Shown one piece after another: positions 16,887 to 24,438 of a DNA stretch of 61,199 nt. A model generated the notes under the pieces. It searched no databases. It had not been told where the DNA came from and saw only the letters and a program-made list of their open reading frames with translations. The stretch comes from Arcanobacterium urinimassiliense (lineage in GTDB: Bacteria > Actinomycetota > Actinomycetes > Actinomycetales > Actinomycetaceae), in the NCBI RefSeq assembly GCF_900119495.1, contig NZ_LT632435.1:264391-325589 (forward strand), in the 5' to 3' direction. Within the stretch, counting starts at the first letter, position 1, and each line of letters begins with the position of its first letter. The position numbers were made by a program, and so were the translations under genes.

Positions 16887-18467
16887 CTAGCGGCGGCCTT
16901 TGGTATTGATAAGTGCGTCGTTTTCTGTCATTTTGAGGTAGGACTTGAGGAGGGTTTCGAGGCGTTCTTCGTTTGAGTTGAATGGTTTTGGGCGGAAGGC
17001 CCGGTCTACTGCTTTGTCTAGTTTGCGGTGTGCGGCTAGGAGCTGCGGGCTCATTGCGAGTGGGTTGTAGTGGTCTGCTAGACAGCGTTCGGGGTGTAGG
17101 TTGCGGGCGTCGAGGACGGCTTGGCCGCCAGCGATGATTTCGGCGCGGAGCTTTGCAGAGACTTCCGGTAGCGGGAAGTTATTCCACACCACGGTGTTTG
17201 AGAAGCGAAGACGAGATTCTAGTCTGCCGCCGATGGCTTTCTGCCAGGTGATGAACATTGATGAAGAAACTATTCCGAACAGGTAGCCGTCCGGATCTTC
17301 AGCGGTGAAGTTTGCATTTCCCGAGATGACATCTGCCCCGAATCTCTGAGTTAGAAAGAATAGGCGTGTTTCCGAAACGTGAGATGGTATGCAAAGGTAG
17401 GGTCGCGTGGGTTGCCTACGTTCAGCAAATAAATGTGGACTATCTGCCAGATCTGTTGTCGCCTGTTTTTTGCTGTTGAGCCGAAACTCTCGAACAGCAT
17501 CCAACCTGTCACGTAAAATACCTGAGTGTTGAATATCTGCTGGAGTGGCGTCTTCTAGCCAGAGGCACCAACGGTCTGCACCATGGAGCAGCTCGCGAGC
17601 ACCCACATATCTACGTAGGTACTTAGAGGCAATAGAGTCTGCTTTCACTTCGGGGTACTCGTCAACCTCTACAATTAAATTTCCGCCGTCCGTTGGTTGT
17701 GATCCTTTGGTCACCTTAGGCACCCACTTTGATAGTGGGGTCGAACGTTTCTTCACAAATAGATTGGGTGCGTCCACCAAGTAGGCATTAATGTTCTTGG
17801 CGGGAACTGCGGTGGGTTCGCCTTTAATGTCGGCATAGGTGTAGAGGGTTGCGCTGGTGCGGCGTTTTTTGTCCATGCCAATGATTACGCAGTGTACGGC
17901 GGCGGCGTCAGCAGCTTCGGAACTCCATGAGAAGGTTTGGTGCGTAAACTTTATGCGCCAACCATTGCCAAACAGTGGGCCAAATAGAGATGGTACCGGT
18001 TGGCCTTGCGTGATCGAATTGGTGGAGACAAAAGCGAACTGACCGTCGCCAACAAACCGGAAGTAGTCTGCCGCCTTTTTATACCAGCCGGTAACGTAGT
18101 CAAGGTAGCCGTCGTAGAGGTCACCCCACACCAGTTTCATGTCTTCAGTTTGGTCTACCCCTTGCAGGTACTGGCCGACAAATGGCGGGTTTCCTACAAT
18201 GCGCACGTGGTCTGAAGGCGGGAAAACTTGCTCCCAGTTGGTGCGTAGAGAGTTGCCCACGTGGATGCATTCAACTTTGTCGAGCGGCAGTGTTTTTGGG
18301 GGAGCCCCCAGTGACATTGCGAGTTTCTGATTTGCTTGGTGATCCACCAAGTACAAAGCTGTTTGTGCGATGCGGGCAGGCCATTCCTCAATTTCTATGC
18401 CCGCAAAGTTTTCCAGTTTGACGTTGAGATTTTCGCGCTCAAAGAAGAGAGTTCCCCCCCCCCGCAC
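16887..18467 (-). CDS. MmeI-like type IIL restriction-modification enzyme, C-terminal part (methyltransferase and target recognition)
   Basis: The C-terminal part (about 520 residues) of a single-chain restriction-modification protein, out of frame with its N-terminal part at the G10 tract. Seen: the family segment LENFAGIEIEEWPARIAQ, methyltransferase motif IV NPPF in IVGNPPFVGQYLQG, STNSITQGQP, a target-recognition region and the C-terminal helical segment ending TLLKSYLKMTEND. It methylates adenine in a specific DNA sequence; the recognition site cannot be read from sequence. The apparent start lies in the glycine-encoding tract and is not a genuine start. With nine or twelve G in the tract the two parts join; with G9 the product is 923 residues, close to MmeI (about 919). 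Confidence 0.88.
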   Translation of the reverse strand: MRGGGTLFFERENLNVKLENFAGIEIEEWPARIAQTALYLVDHQANQKLAMSLGAPPKTLPLDKVECIHVGNSLRTNWEQVFPPSDHVRIVGNPPFVGQYLQGVDQTEDMKLVWGDLYDGYLDYVTGWYKKAADYFRFVGDGQFAFVSTNSITQGQPVPSLFGPLFGNGWRIKFTHQTFSWSSEAADAAAVHCVIIGMDKKRRTSATLYTYADIKGEPTAVPAKNINAYLVDAPNLFVKKRSTPLSKWVPKVTKGSQPTDGGNLIVEVDEYPEVKADSIASKYLRRYVGARELLHGADRWCLWLEDATPADIQHSGILRDRLDAVREFRLNSKKQATTDLADSPHLFAERRQPTRPYLCIPSHVSETRLFFLTQRFGADVISGNANFTAEDPDGYLFGIVSSSMFITWQKAIGGRLESRLRFSNTVVWNNFPLPEVSAKLRAEIIAGGQAVLDARNLHPERCLADHYNPLAMSPQLLAAHRKLDKAVDRAFRPKPFNSNEERLETLLKSYLKMTENDALINTKGRR

Positions 18468-19659
18468 TTGGGTCTAGTTCTTCTAGGCGTTTGAGAATTT
18501 CTAGGTCAAGCTGGCGTAGCTCACGGTATGCAACCACCAAGAAGTTTCCACAGCCACACGCGGGGTCCATGATTTGTAGCTGGCCGATTTCGTCGCGCAG
18601 TTTTTCGAGTCGTTTTACGTCATGGTAGTAGGTCTTGAACTCTGTGCGGAGTTCGTCAAGAAACAGCGGCTCAATGGTTTTAAGAATGTTGATTTCAGTC
18701 GTGTAATGCTCACCTAGTTGCCGCCGGGCTTTCGCGCTTTTCACGGATTGGAATAGTGAGCCGAAAATTGCGGGGCTAATCTCTGACCAGTTGAACATGC
18801 AGGCTGCAAGCAAAAGCTCCCGCATTTTTGAATCAAAGTAGGGAATGGAGGTGGATTCTCCAAAAATTCCGCCATTTACGTACGGGAAGCGAGAAAGTAG
18901 CGAATCCATGTTCGCGGGCCTGGCGGCCTCCGGCTGATTCATAATCTGGAACAGCATTACTAGCTGTGCACCGAGGTCTGTGCCGTCCTCGCGCGTTCGC
19001 TTTTCTAAGAACTCGTAAAAGAGGTCGCGCTCCCACATGCCTGAATCGTCACCATAAAGAGCAAACAGTAAGCGGATTAGGAATACGGAGGATTCGTGCT
19101 CAGAGTACCCGGTTTTCTCCAGTTCTGAATAGAGGCGCCCCATGATTTGCGCGGCCCGAATGGAGGCTTTTTCTTGCTCTACTGAGCCGAAAGCACGGGT
19201 TTGGAAACCAGCGAGGAACGCCAAATCCTCTGCGTGCAAAGGCAGTTCCTCTAGCGGAAATTGGACGGTGTCGGTACCGTCCTCGGCTTTAATATCGAGA
19301 ATTCGAATCGTTTTGAAATCGGAAGTAATCACGCGGCTGGGGCGCTCAATATCGCCTAGAGCTTCCATGTAGTCCAGAGCTTGAGCTTCAGCAGCCTCAA
19401 GATCCTTCCCCGCGGATTTCATCTCAATCAGAGCTAGGCCCGGTATCAACGCATCAATGAAACCTTGCCTGCCGGTTGAGGTTCGTTTCGCGCGCTTTTC
19501 GTACAAAGCTGCCTTGGTTTGCGTAATCCCGAATGCTTCCAGCAAGTCTCTGATAAACGACTGCGCTTGCTGGCGCTCATCCCCCGGCTCGTCAATCCAA
19601 TCTGCAACAACCTTTGTGCAGCGCCTGCGGATCTCATCGAGTGAAAGTGCGGTAGCCAC
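18439..19659 (-). CDS. MmeI-like type IIL restriction-modification enzyme, N-terminal part (nuclease and SAM motif)
   Basis: The N-terminal 406 residues of the broken enzyme. A PD-(D/E)XK-type nuclease is visible: GFIDALIPGLALIEMKSAGK, with Asp and E-x-K. A helical linker follows, then the SAM-binding motif I variant IMDPACGCGNFLVVAYREL. The frame runs through the G10 tract as PSAGGGNSLL and stops. The start is a GTG at 19659 with GGAGG upstream; an overlapping ATG is in another frame. This form alone keeps the nuclease domain but lacks the catalytic NPPF motif and target recognition domain, so it should be inactive. It reads divergently from the HTH protein at 20057 across a repeat-rich spacer. 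Confidence 0.88.
   Translation of the reverse strand: MATALSLDEIRRRCTKVVADWIDEPGDERQQAQSFIRDLLEAFGITQTKAALYEKRAKRTSTGRQGFIDALIPGLALIEMKSAGKDLEAAEAQALDYMEALGDIERPSRVITSDFKTIRILDIKAEDGTDTVQFPLEELPLHAEDLAFLAGFQTRAFGSVEQEKASIRAAQIMGRLYSELEKTGYSEHESSVFLIRLLFALYGDDSGMWERDLFYEFLEKRTREDGTDLGAQLVMLFQIMNQPEAARPANMDSLLSRFPYVNGGIFGESTSIPYFDSKMRELLLAACMFNWSEISPAIFGSLFQSVKSAKARRQLGEHYTTEINILKTIEPLFLDELRTEFKTYYHDVKRLEKLRDEIGQLQIMDPACGCGNFLVVAYRELRQLDLEILKRLEELDPSAGGGNSLL
18454..18463. repeat. Poly-C/poly-G (10 bp) tract in the restriction-modification gene
   Basis: Ten consecutive C on the given strand (G10 in the coding strand) exactly at the break between the two reading frames. Loss of one base (G9) or gain of two (G12) restores a full-length enzyme, as expected of a slipped-strand phase-variation switch. 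Confidence 0.88.
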
Positions 19660-19677
19660 ATTGCCTCCCTAATTGTC

Positions 19678-19743
19678 TAACGCAATACTAGCCGGGGTCA
19701 CGAATAATAATAACGCAATATTAGCCGGGGCCCCGGACAATAA
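19678..19743. repeat. Two tandem 33-bp repeats upstream of the restriction-modification gene
   Basis: Units at 19678-19710 and 19711-19743 agree at 28 of 33 positions, both beginning TAACGCAATA and containing TAGCCGGGG. The second contains the perfect palindrome CCGGGGCCCCGG (19725-19736). The first unit begins 19 bases before the GTG start of the restriction-modification gene, where a promoter or operator belongs. Confidence 0.7.
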
Positions 19744-19802
19744 TTTGGAAGCGGAGCAAGGCAGGCGCGCCTGCGCACGTGCCCGCGAGAACCTCTCACA
19801 AG

Positions 19803-19883
19803 CTTTCCACTCAACTTCTCAAAGTGTTATGTTGAGTGGGAAGTTAAGTGGGAAGCTAAATGGGAAGTTGAAGACGCTTCCCA
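19803..19883. repeat. 12-bp tandem repeats with flanking inverted repeats
   Basis: Three direct units, GTTGAGTGGGAA (19831), GTTAAGTGGGAA (19843) and GCTAAATGGGAA (19855), plus a partial GTTGAAG. CTTTCCACTCAAC (19803-19815) is the inverted complement of the first unit (12 of 13), and CTTCCCA (19877-19883) of the last. The layout is iteron-like and would suit cooperative protein binding, perhaps by the HTH protein encoded next to it. Confidence 0.65.
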
Positions 19884-20056
19884 GCTAGAGTTTTCCATCT
19901 CGCTGAGCGTTTCTAACCTCCGGCCAAACGAGGTTGTTATAGACGAAATCGAGTTGGCCGCTACGAACGCGGCCTTGTTTACGCGGGTGACCTCCACATA
20001 GGCTGTCGCCTGGTGATGGTAGTGGGCGAGAACCGAATTTGATAGGAGATTGGCTG

Positions 20057-21310
20057 ATGCAGCGGAACCTCACATTTGAGAGTGGCTTGCCGCGCGATGG
20101 TGCGGAACCCGTGGAAGAGAACCCTGCCGCCGTAAAGCCGGAGCGCAGTGTGCCGCAAGCAGTCCCTGAGGACTCGCTGCTACCCGCCGCGCTCAAACTG
20201 CCACAAGACCCCGACGCGGACGAATGGCTGGATTTCTTCCATACACTCTCGGAGAAAACGAAAACCGAAAGGCGTGACCAGCTGATGGTGGAAGGGCTCC
20301 GCGCTGGTCTGACCCTCCAAGCATTGGGAGACCTGTACGGTGTGTCTAGGGAGAGAGTACGGCAGATTGCGGCGAGCCAAGGCGTCAAAACTCGGCAGTT
20401 GCGTGAGGAAGCAAAACAGCAGCGAGATCGGCATTGGCGCCGCGTGGAGCGACATATTTATGCTGTCTCGTTGGCGCATCCGGAGCTCACCATCGAGGAA
20501 CTTGCCGAGTGGGCAGAATCCGACGAAGCCTCTGTCCGTAAGGCGTTGGGGCATCGCCGGGCTGTACATGAAGTCGCCTACCATGACTGGGGCGGCGGAG
20601 TCACCGACGAGGAGCTCATAGACGGGCTGCAGCGCTGGGCCACGGAGAGCTACATCCACACGGGCGATTCGTTCAGCGAATGGGCCCTAGAGCATGGGCT
20701 ACCGAGCAAGCAGATTCCGATGATGCGCTTCGGTAGCTGGAATAACGCCCTGCGGCGTGCCGGACTAGATCATCTTGTGCAAGACCGTGGTGGCCCTCGT
20801 CCCACCATTTCTGACGAAGTGTTGTGGGCAGCGATGCTGCAGTTCTTCTGTGACGATGTCGAGAAATACACGTTTTCGGGGTATGAGGAGTATTGGAAAT
20901 CGCGCGGTCTGCCGTCGGCGAGTACCATTCGCGTCCGCCTTGGAAGTTGGAGCGACGTGAAGACTCGCGTGCGCCAGCTTATGCGGTACGCCGTTGCGCC
21001 AGATGGTACGTGGGGATGGGGCGAAGCTGTGCTCGCCATTCACCCTGAGCAGCATCCCCGCACTGTGGTGTCCAAGGAAATGGTGCTAGACGCGCTCCGC
21101 GAGGTGGCGGCATATACGACGGGGCCATTAACTGTCGCGCTCTATGAGGAGCATCGTGCCCCTACTCATCCGAGTGCGGCGGCGGTGCAGTCGCGCTGTG
21201 GCTTCTGGGTAGATGCGCTGCACGACGCAGGGCTGCGGGACCGCATGTCTACTCGAGCTCGGCGTAATTGGAATGCGCGAAAAGGTTCGAAGGATTGCGA
21301 AAATAGCTGA
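20057..21310 (+). CDS. Sigma-70 region 4-like HTH protein with homing-endonuclease-associated repeats
   Basis: A 417-residue putative DNA-binding protein. Residues about 82-107 (LTLQALGDLYGVSRERVRQI) match the sigma-70 region 4 HTH. The C-terminal half has three divergent repeats of about 55 residues, each with a conserved FGSWNNALRRAGL / LGSWSDVKTRV / CGFWVDALHDAGL core, as in HNH/homing-endonuclease-associated HTH repeats; I see no nuclease motif. It is divergent from the phase-variable restriction-modification gene with repeat arrays between, so a control role is inferred. Base composition looks more GC-rich than the surrounding metabolic genes, suggesting transfer. The ATG at 20057 follows TAGGAG and is preferred to a TTG at 20039. 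Confidence 0.75.
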   Translation: MQRNLTFESGLPRDGAEPVEENPAAVKPERSVPQAVPEDSLLPAALKLPQDPDADEWLDFFHTLSEKTKTERRDQLMVEGLRAGLTLQALGDLYGVSRERVRQIAASQGVKTRQLREEAKQQRDRHWRRVERHIYAVSLAHPELTIEELAEWAESDEASVRKALGHRRAVHEVAYHDWGGGVTDEELIDGLQRWATESYIHTGDSFSEWALEHGLPSKQIPMMRFGSWNNALRRAGLDHLVQDRGGPRPTISDEVLWAAMLQFFCDDVEKYTFSGYEEYWKSRGLPSASTIRVRLGSWSDVKTRVRQLMRYAVAPDGTWGWGEAVLAIHPEQHPRTVVSKEMVLDALREVAAYTTGPLTVALYEEHRAPTHPSAAAVQSRCGFWVDALHDAGLRDRMSTRARRNWNARKGSKDCENS

Positions 21311-21392
21311 GGGGCTGTCCGCGGGTTGAATTATTTAGCGTATGAAAGCATATTTTATATATCGGCCAATCCACCGCTATCTAATCTAAACC

Positions 21393-22166
21393 TTAATCTA
21401 CCTGTGGTTTGAAAATAAACTGTTTAGTGCCGTCGTCTTCTACTTCTAGTGCAGTCACTCCGTAGACGTCTTTAATGAGCTCGGGGGTGAGGATTTCTTT
21501 CGGTACACCTTGAGTGTAGAGATGCCCGTCTTTAAGAATAATTGCCTGATCGCAGTAGCGAGCCACCAGGTTGAGGTCGTGCAAAATTATCACTGCAGTA
21601 TCGCTGACTTTTTTGATAATGCTCAGAATTTGATGCTGATATTTTATATCAAGATGGTTGGTAGGTTCGTCTAAAAGTATGCATTTACACTGCTGAGATA
21701 GGGCGCGAGCAATAAGTACGCGCTGGCGTTCTCCCCCGGAGAGAGTATCTATATAGCGATTTTGGGCATAGTCCATACCGACTGCGGTGAGAGCCTCTTC
21801 CGCAATTTTTCGATCTGCCGCTGAGTAGCCTTGGACGTCTTTCCGATGCGGTGCACGGCCGAGCAAGACGATGTCGAATACGCGCGCTCTATCCATATCG
21901 TGTTCAAATTGGGAGACGACGGCAAGGCGTCTAGCGACTTGCCCGGGGCGCAGTTTTTTCAATTCCTGGCCATTGAGGATGATTCTCCCCTCCGATAGAG
22001 GTTGAGCTGCAAACATAGCTCGCATAAGGGTCGTTTTTCCCGAACCGTTCGGCCCAGCGATACCTAAAATTTGCCCTGGAGGTACCGCAAAAGTGATATT
22101 CGCAAGGACTTGGGTGTTTTCAAAACGAACCCCAGCGTTTTCTATCTGGAGGGGAGAATCATGCAT
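21393..22166 (-). CDS. Iron/siderophore ABC transporter, ATP-binding protein (FecE/FepC type)
   Basis: A 257-residue cytoplasmic ATPase. It has Walker A GPNGSGKTT, signature TLSGGERQRVLIARAL, Walker B CILLDEPTNHLD and switch His in ILHDLN. It is the last gene of a reverse-strand operon with a FecCD-type permease and a FecB-type lipoprotein, giving a complete importer. The DtxR-type box upstream of the operon points to ferric-siderophore or heme uptake rather than cobalamin. Only four bases separate it from the lipoprotein gene. Confidence 0.92.
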   Translation of the reverse strand: MHDSPLQIENAGVRFENTQVLANITFAVPPGQILGIAGPNGSGKTTLMRAMFAAQPLSEGRIILNGQELKKLRPGQVARRLAVVSQFEHDMDRARVFDIVLLGRAPHRKDVQGYSAADRKIAEEALTAVGMDYAQNRYIDTLSGGERQRVLIARALSQQCKCILLDEPTNHLDIKYQHQILSIIKKVSDTAVIILHDLNLVARYCDQAIILKDGHLYTQGVPKEILTPELIKDVYGVTALEVEDDGTKQFIFKPQVD

Positions 22167-22170
22167 GAGT

Positions 22171-23157
22171 TTATTTCCCTAATTCTTTCAGCTGCTTAGC
22201 AAGCTCAAAGGTGCCGTAAATCGCGGTTGGTGAAGCGTAAGCCACAGCTGATTCCGCATAGATAATGTGGTTGTTCTTGACTGCTTTCATATCTTTGTAA
22301 CCCGGAATCTTGGCCAGCCGCTCTAAGGTGCTTTCTTTGGTAGCTCCGCCCATACCGGTGAGCACAATTATCACATCTGGATCAGACTTGACGAAGGCTT
22401 CCGGAGCAATAGGCCCTTGATGCGGGTGGTAATTCGGGTCGATAGCGGTGACGAGATCGAGAGTTTTATTGATTTCTCCCATTACTCCCTTATTGCCGTA
22501 GCTAAACAACTCGGCGTCATCTCCGTAGTAGTAGGCGTAGGCCACTTTGCGCCCTTTCCCAATTTTCTCTTTACTTATCTGATCTAGCTGAGATTTTAGT
22601 TCCGCAACGTTCGCATCGGCTTTCTTCGAAGTGCCGGCAATCTTTCCTAGTTGGGTTACTTCATTCAAAATCGTGTCAAAAGATTCGTTCTCCGGCTGTT
22701 CGGGATAGAAATAGGAGCATTCAGCGGCATCTACTACGGCCGGAATTCCTTTTTCAGCTACGGCGGCCGGATTGGTATTTTCAGAGCTAAATCCACCACC
22801 GTAGGCCAAATCGGGCTGCAGTTTCATAAGTGCTTCCATTGAGATTGACTCATCGGAGAGCACCTGAATGCCGTCTGCCTTTTTCCCAATCCAAGCGGGT
22901 GCTGCTTCTCCCCATTCGTTGGCACGGGCAATAATGGAATCTTCTGCTCCGGCGGCAAACAGATAAGCTAAGCCAGTCACGCCCATTGAGACGATTTTCT
23001 GGGGGTGCTTCTGGAAAGTAGTTTCTACGCCGCAGTTTTTAATGGTAATAGCGCCGTCTGCTTCGTTATTATCGGCGTTATTGGTACCGGAACAGGCGCA
23101 GAGTACGCTGGCGGCAAGAGTAAAACCTATGGCACTAGTGAGTATCTTATTTTTCAT
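22171..23157 (-). CDS. Iron-siderophore substrate-binding lipoprotein (FecB/FepB type)
   Basis: A 328-residue extracellular lipoprotein with a signal peptide ending VLCAC and the acylated Cys at residue 22. The mature part has the periplasmic-binding-protein type III layout (PQKIVSMGVTGLAYLFAAGA, QPDLAYGGG, SDPDVIIVLTG and a C-terminal helix AIYGTFELAKQL). It delivers the ligand to the FecCD-type permease encoded 17 bases upstream. Which siderophore is bound cannot be told. Confidence 0.9.
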   Translation of the reverse strand: MKNKILTSAIGFTLAASVLCACSGTNNADNNEADGAITIKNCGVETTFQKHPQKIVSMGVTGLAYLFAAGAEDSIIARANEWGEAAPAWIGKKADGIQVLSDESISMEALMKLQPDLAYGGGFSSENTNPAAVAEKGIPAVVDAAECSYFYPEQPENESFDTILNEVTQLGKIAGTSKKADANVAELKSQLDQISKEKIGKGRKVAYAYYYGDDAELFSYGNKGVMGEINKTLDLVTAIDPNYHPHQGPIAPEAFVKSDPDVIIVLTGMGGATKESTLERLAKIPGYKDMKAVKNNHIIYAESAVAYASPTAIYGTFELAKQLKELGK

Positions 23158-23174
23158 TTTCTGATTTTCCTTTC

Positions 23175-24197
23175 TTATTTGGAATATTTCTTGATTAAGC
23201 TCATCAGCATTGGGGTACCGACTAGGGCAGTCAGAATTCCAATCGGCAGTTCGGCGGGTCTAATTACTACGCGCGTGCAGGTATCGGCAACCACGATTAA
23301 CAAGGCTCCGCACAGAGCAGCTACCGGCAGGGCGGCGCGAGTAGTGGCACCTACCAGTTGTTTAGCTATATGGGGGACAACTAGCCCTACGAATCCGATT
23401 GCTCCAGATAGAGATACCAAGATCGCTACGGTAAAAGCCACGACGAGGAAGAGAAGATTCCGATAGAGGCGCGGGCTGGTGCCTAGCGAGATTGCTGCAT
23501 CGTCGCCCAGATTGAGAATATCTACGCGCCTGCCCCAGACTAAGAAGCAGAAGAAAGCACCGAGGACGGCACTGGTAGCTAAAGCGACGTCGTGCCAGGT
23601 GGCATTGGATAGCGATCCAAGGGTCCAAAATAGTACCGATTTAGTGCCGGCAGCGTTTTTTGCCATTAGGGTTATCAGGCTGGTCAGCGCCGAAAAGAGG
23701 TAGGTCACGGCCATGCCGGCAAAGATTATCCGCGCGGGGGTGATTCTGCCACCTGCCGAAGCCAGAATAGTCACTAAAGTGATGGCGCTCAGTGCGCCCA
23801 AAAAAGCGCCGAGTGTGATTCCCAATGCGGAGAGGAAGGTGTTTGCCGTCCCTAAAACGATTACAGTGGCGGCGCCGGCGGAAGCGCCCGAAGAAATACC
23901 GAGAATATAGGGATCTCCGAGGGGGTTACGTAGGAGCGACTGGGTAATTAACCCGCATATTCCTAATCCGGCACCGATAACCGCGCCTAGCATTGCGCGG
24001 GGGAAGCGCACCTGGCTAATAATTTTCAAATCGACGTTATCAGCGATGTTATTAGTAAGGGTGGCTTGGATTCCTTTTAAGGCTGCCGAGAGAGGAATAT
24101 CGGTAGCTCCCACAATAATTCCTGCTATGAGGGCACAAATCAGGAGCAGAAAGAGGGTTATTTCTAATAGAAAACGTTGCCGAGAAGTGGTCAGCAT
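23175..24197 (-). CDS. Iron-siderophore ABC transporter permease (FecCD family)
   Basis: A 340-residue membrane protein with about ten hydrophobic segments. FecCD landmarks: RFPRAMLGAVIGAGLG, LRNPLGDPYILGISSGASAG and the cytoplasmic coupling segment GLVVPHIAKQLVG. It is the first gene of the reverse-strand iron operon. A single permease gene implies a homodimer. The shared upstream region carries an iron box at 24345-24363. Confidence 0.93.
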   Translation of the reverse strand: MLTTSRQRFLLEITLFLLLICALIAGIIVGATDIPLSAALKGIQATLTNNIADNVDLKIISQVRFPRAMLGAVIGAGLGICGLITQSLLRNPLGDPYILGISSGASAGAATVIVLGTANTFLSALGITLGAFLGALSAITLVTILASAGGRITPARIIFAGMAVTYLFSALTSLITLMAKNAAGTKSVLFWTLGSLSNATWHDVALATSAVLGAFFCFLVWGRRVDILNLGDDAAISLGTSPRLYRNLLFLVVAFTVAILVSLSGAIGFVGLVVPHIAKQLVGATTRAALPVAALCGALLIVVADTCTRVVIRPAELPIGILTALVGTPMLMSLIKKYSK

Positions 24198-24344
24198 GGT
24201 GCAACTATTTCTCCTAATTTTCCTTTTTCACTTAGATGGCAAATACTTCGTGCGTGCCGGGAACTGGACATCTGGCCCACCACATCTCCTTGTAAAACGT
24301 AAAAGTGCGGAATGAGTCCGCAGCTAATAACCGAGAAAAATTTA

Positions 24345-24363
24345 TTAGGCAAGCCTAACCTTA
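24345..24363. promoter_or_regulatory. DtxR/IdeR-type iron box
   Basis: TTAGGCAAGCCTAACCTTA matches the DtxR/IdeR operator pattern TWAGGTTAGSCTAACCTWA closely, including the TTAGG and CCTAACCT halves. It lies between two divergent iron-transport operons, overlapping the expected -35 of the rightward promoter, so iron-dependent repression of at least that operon is likely. Confidence 0.85.
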
Positions 24364-24368
24364 CGTAA

Positions 24369-24374
24369 TATAAT
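24369..24374 (+). promoter_or_regulatory. -10 element of the rightward iron operon
   Basis: A perfect TATAAT six bases downstream of the iron box and about 65 bases before the ATG at 24439. The box would cover the -35 region, so the repressor would block polymerase. Confidence 0.6.
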
Positions 24375-24438
24375 GTATATTAGTCAATGAAAATTAGGTG
24401 TTGAATTGAGAATCGGCGCAGAGAAAAGGTAGAAAGCT

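Noticed and set aside
19673-19888. Open reading frame of 71 codons containing NAILAG and SGKL repeats
   Set aside because: Its repeats are explained by the 33-bp and 12-bp DNA repeats; its start is TTG with no good ribosome-binding site; it lies in the promoter region of the restriction-modification gene.
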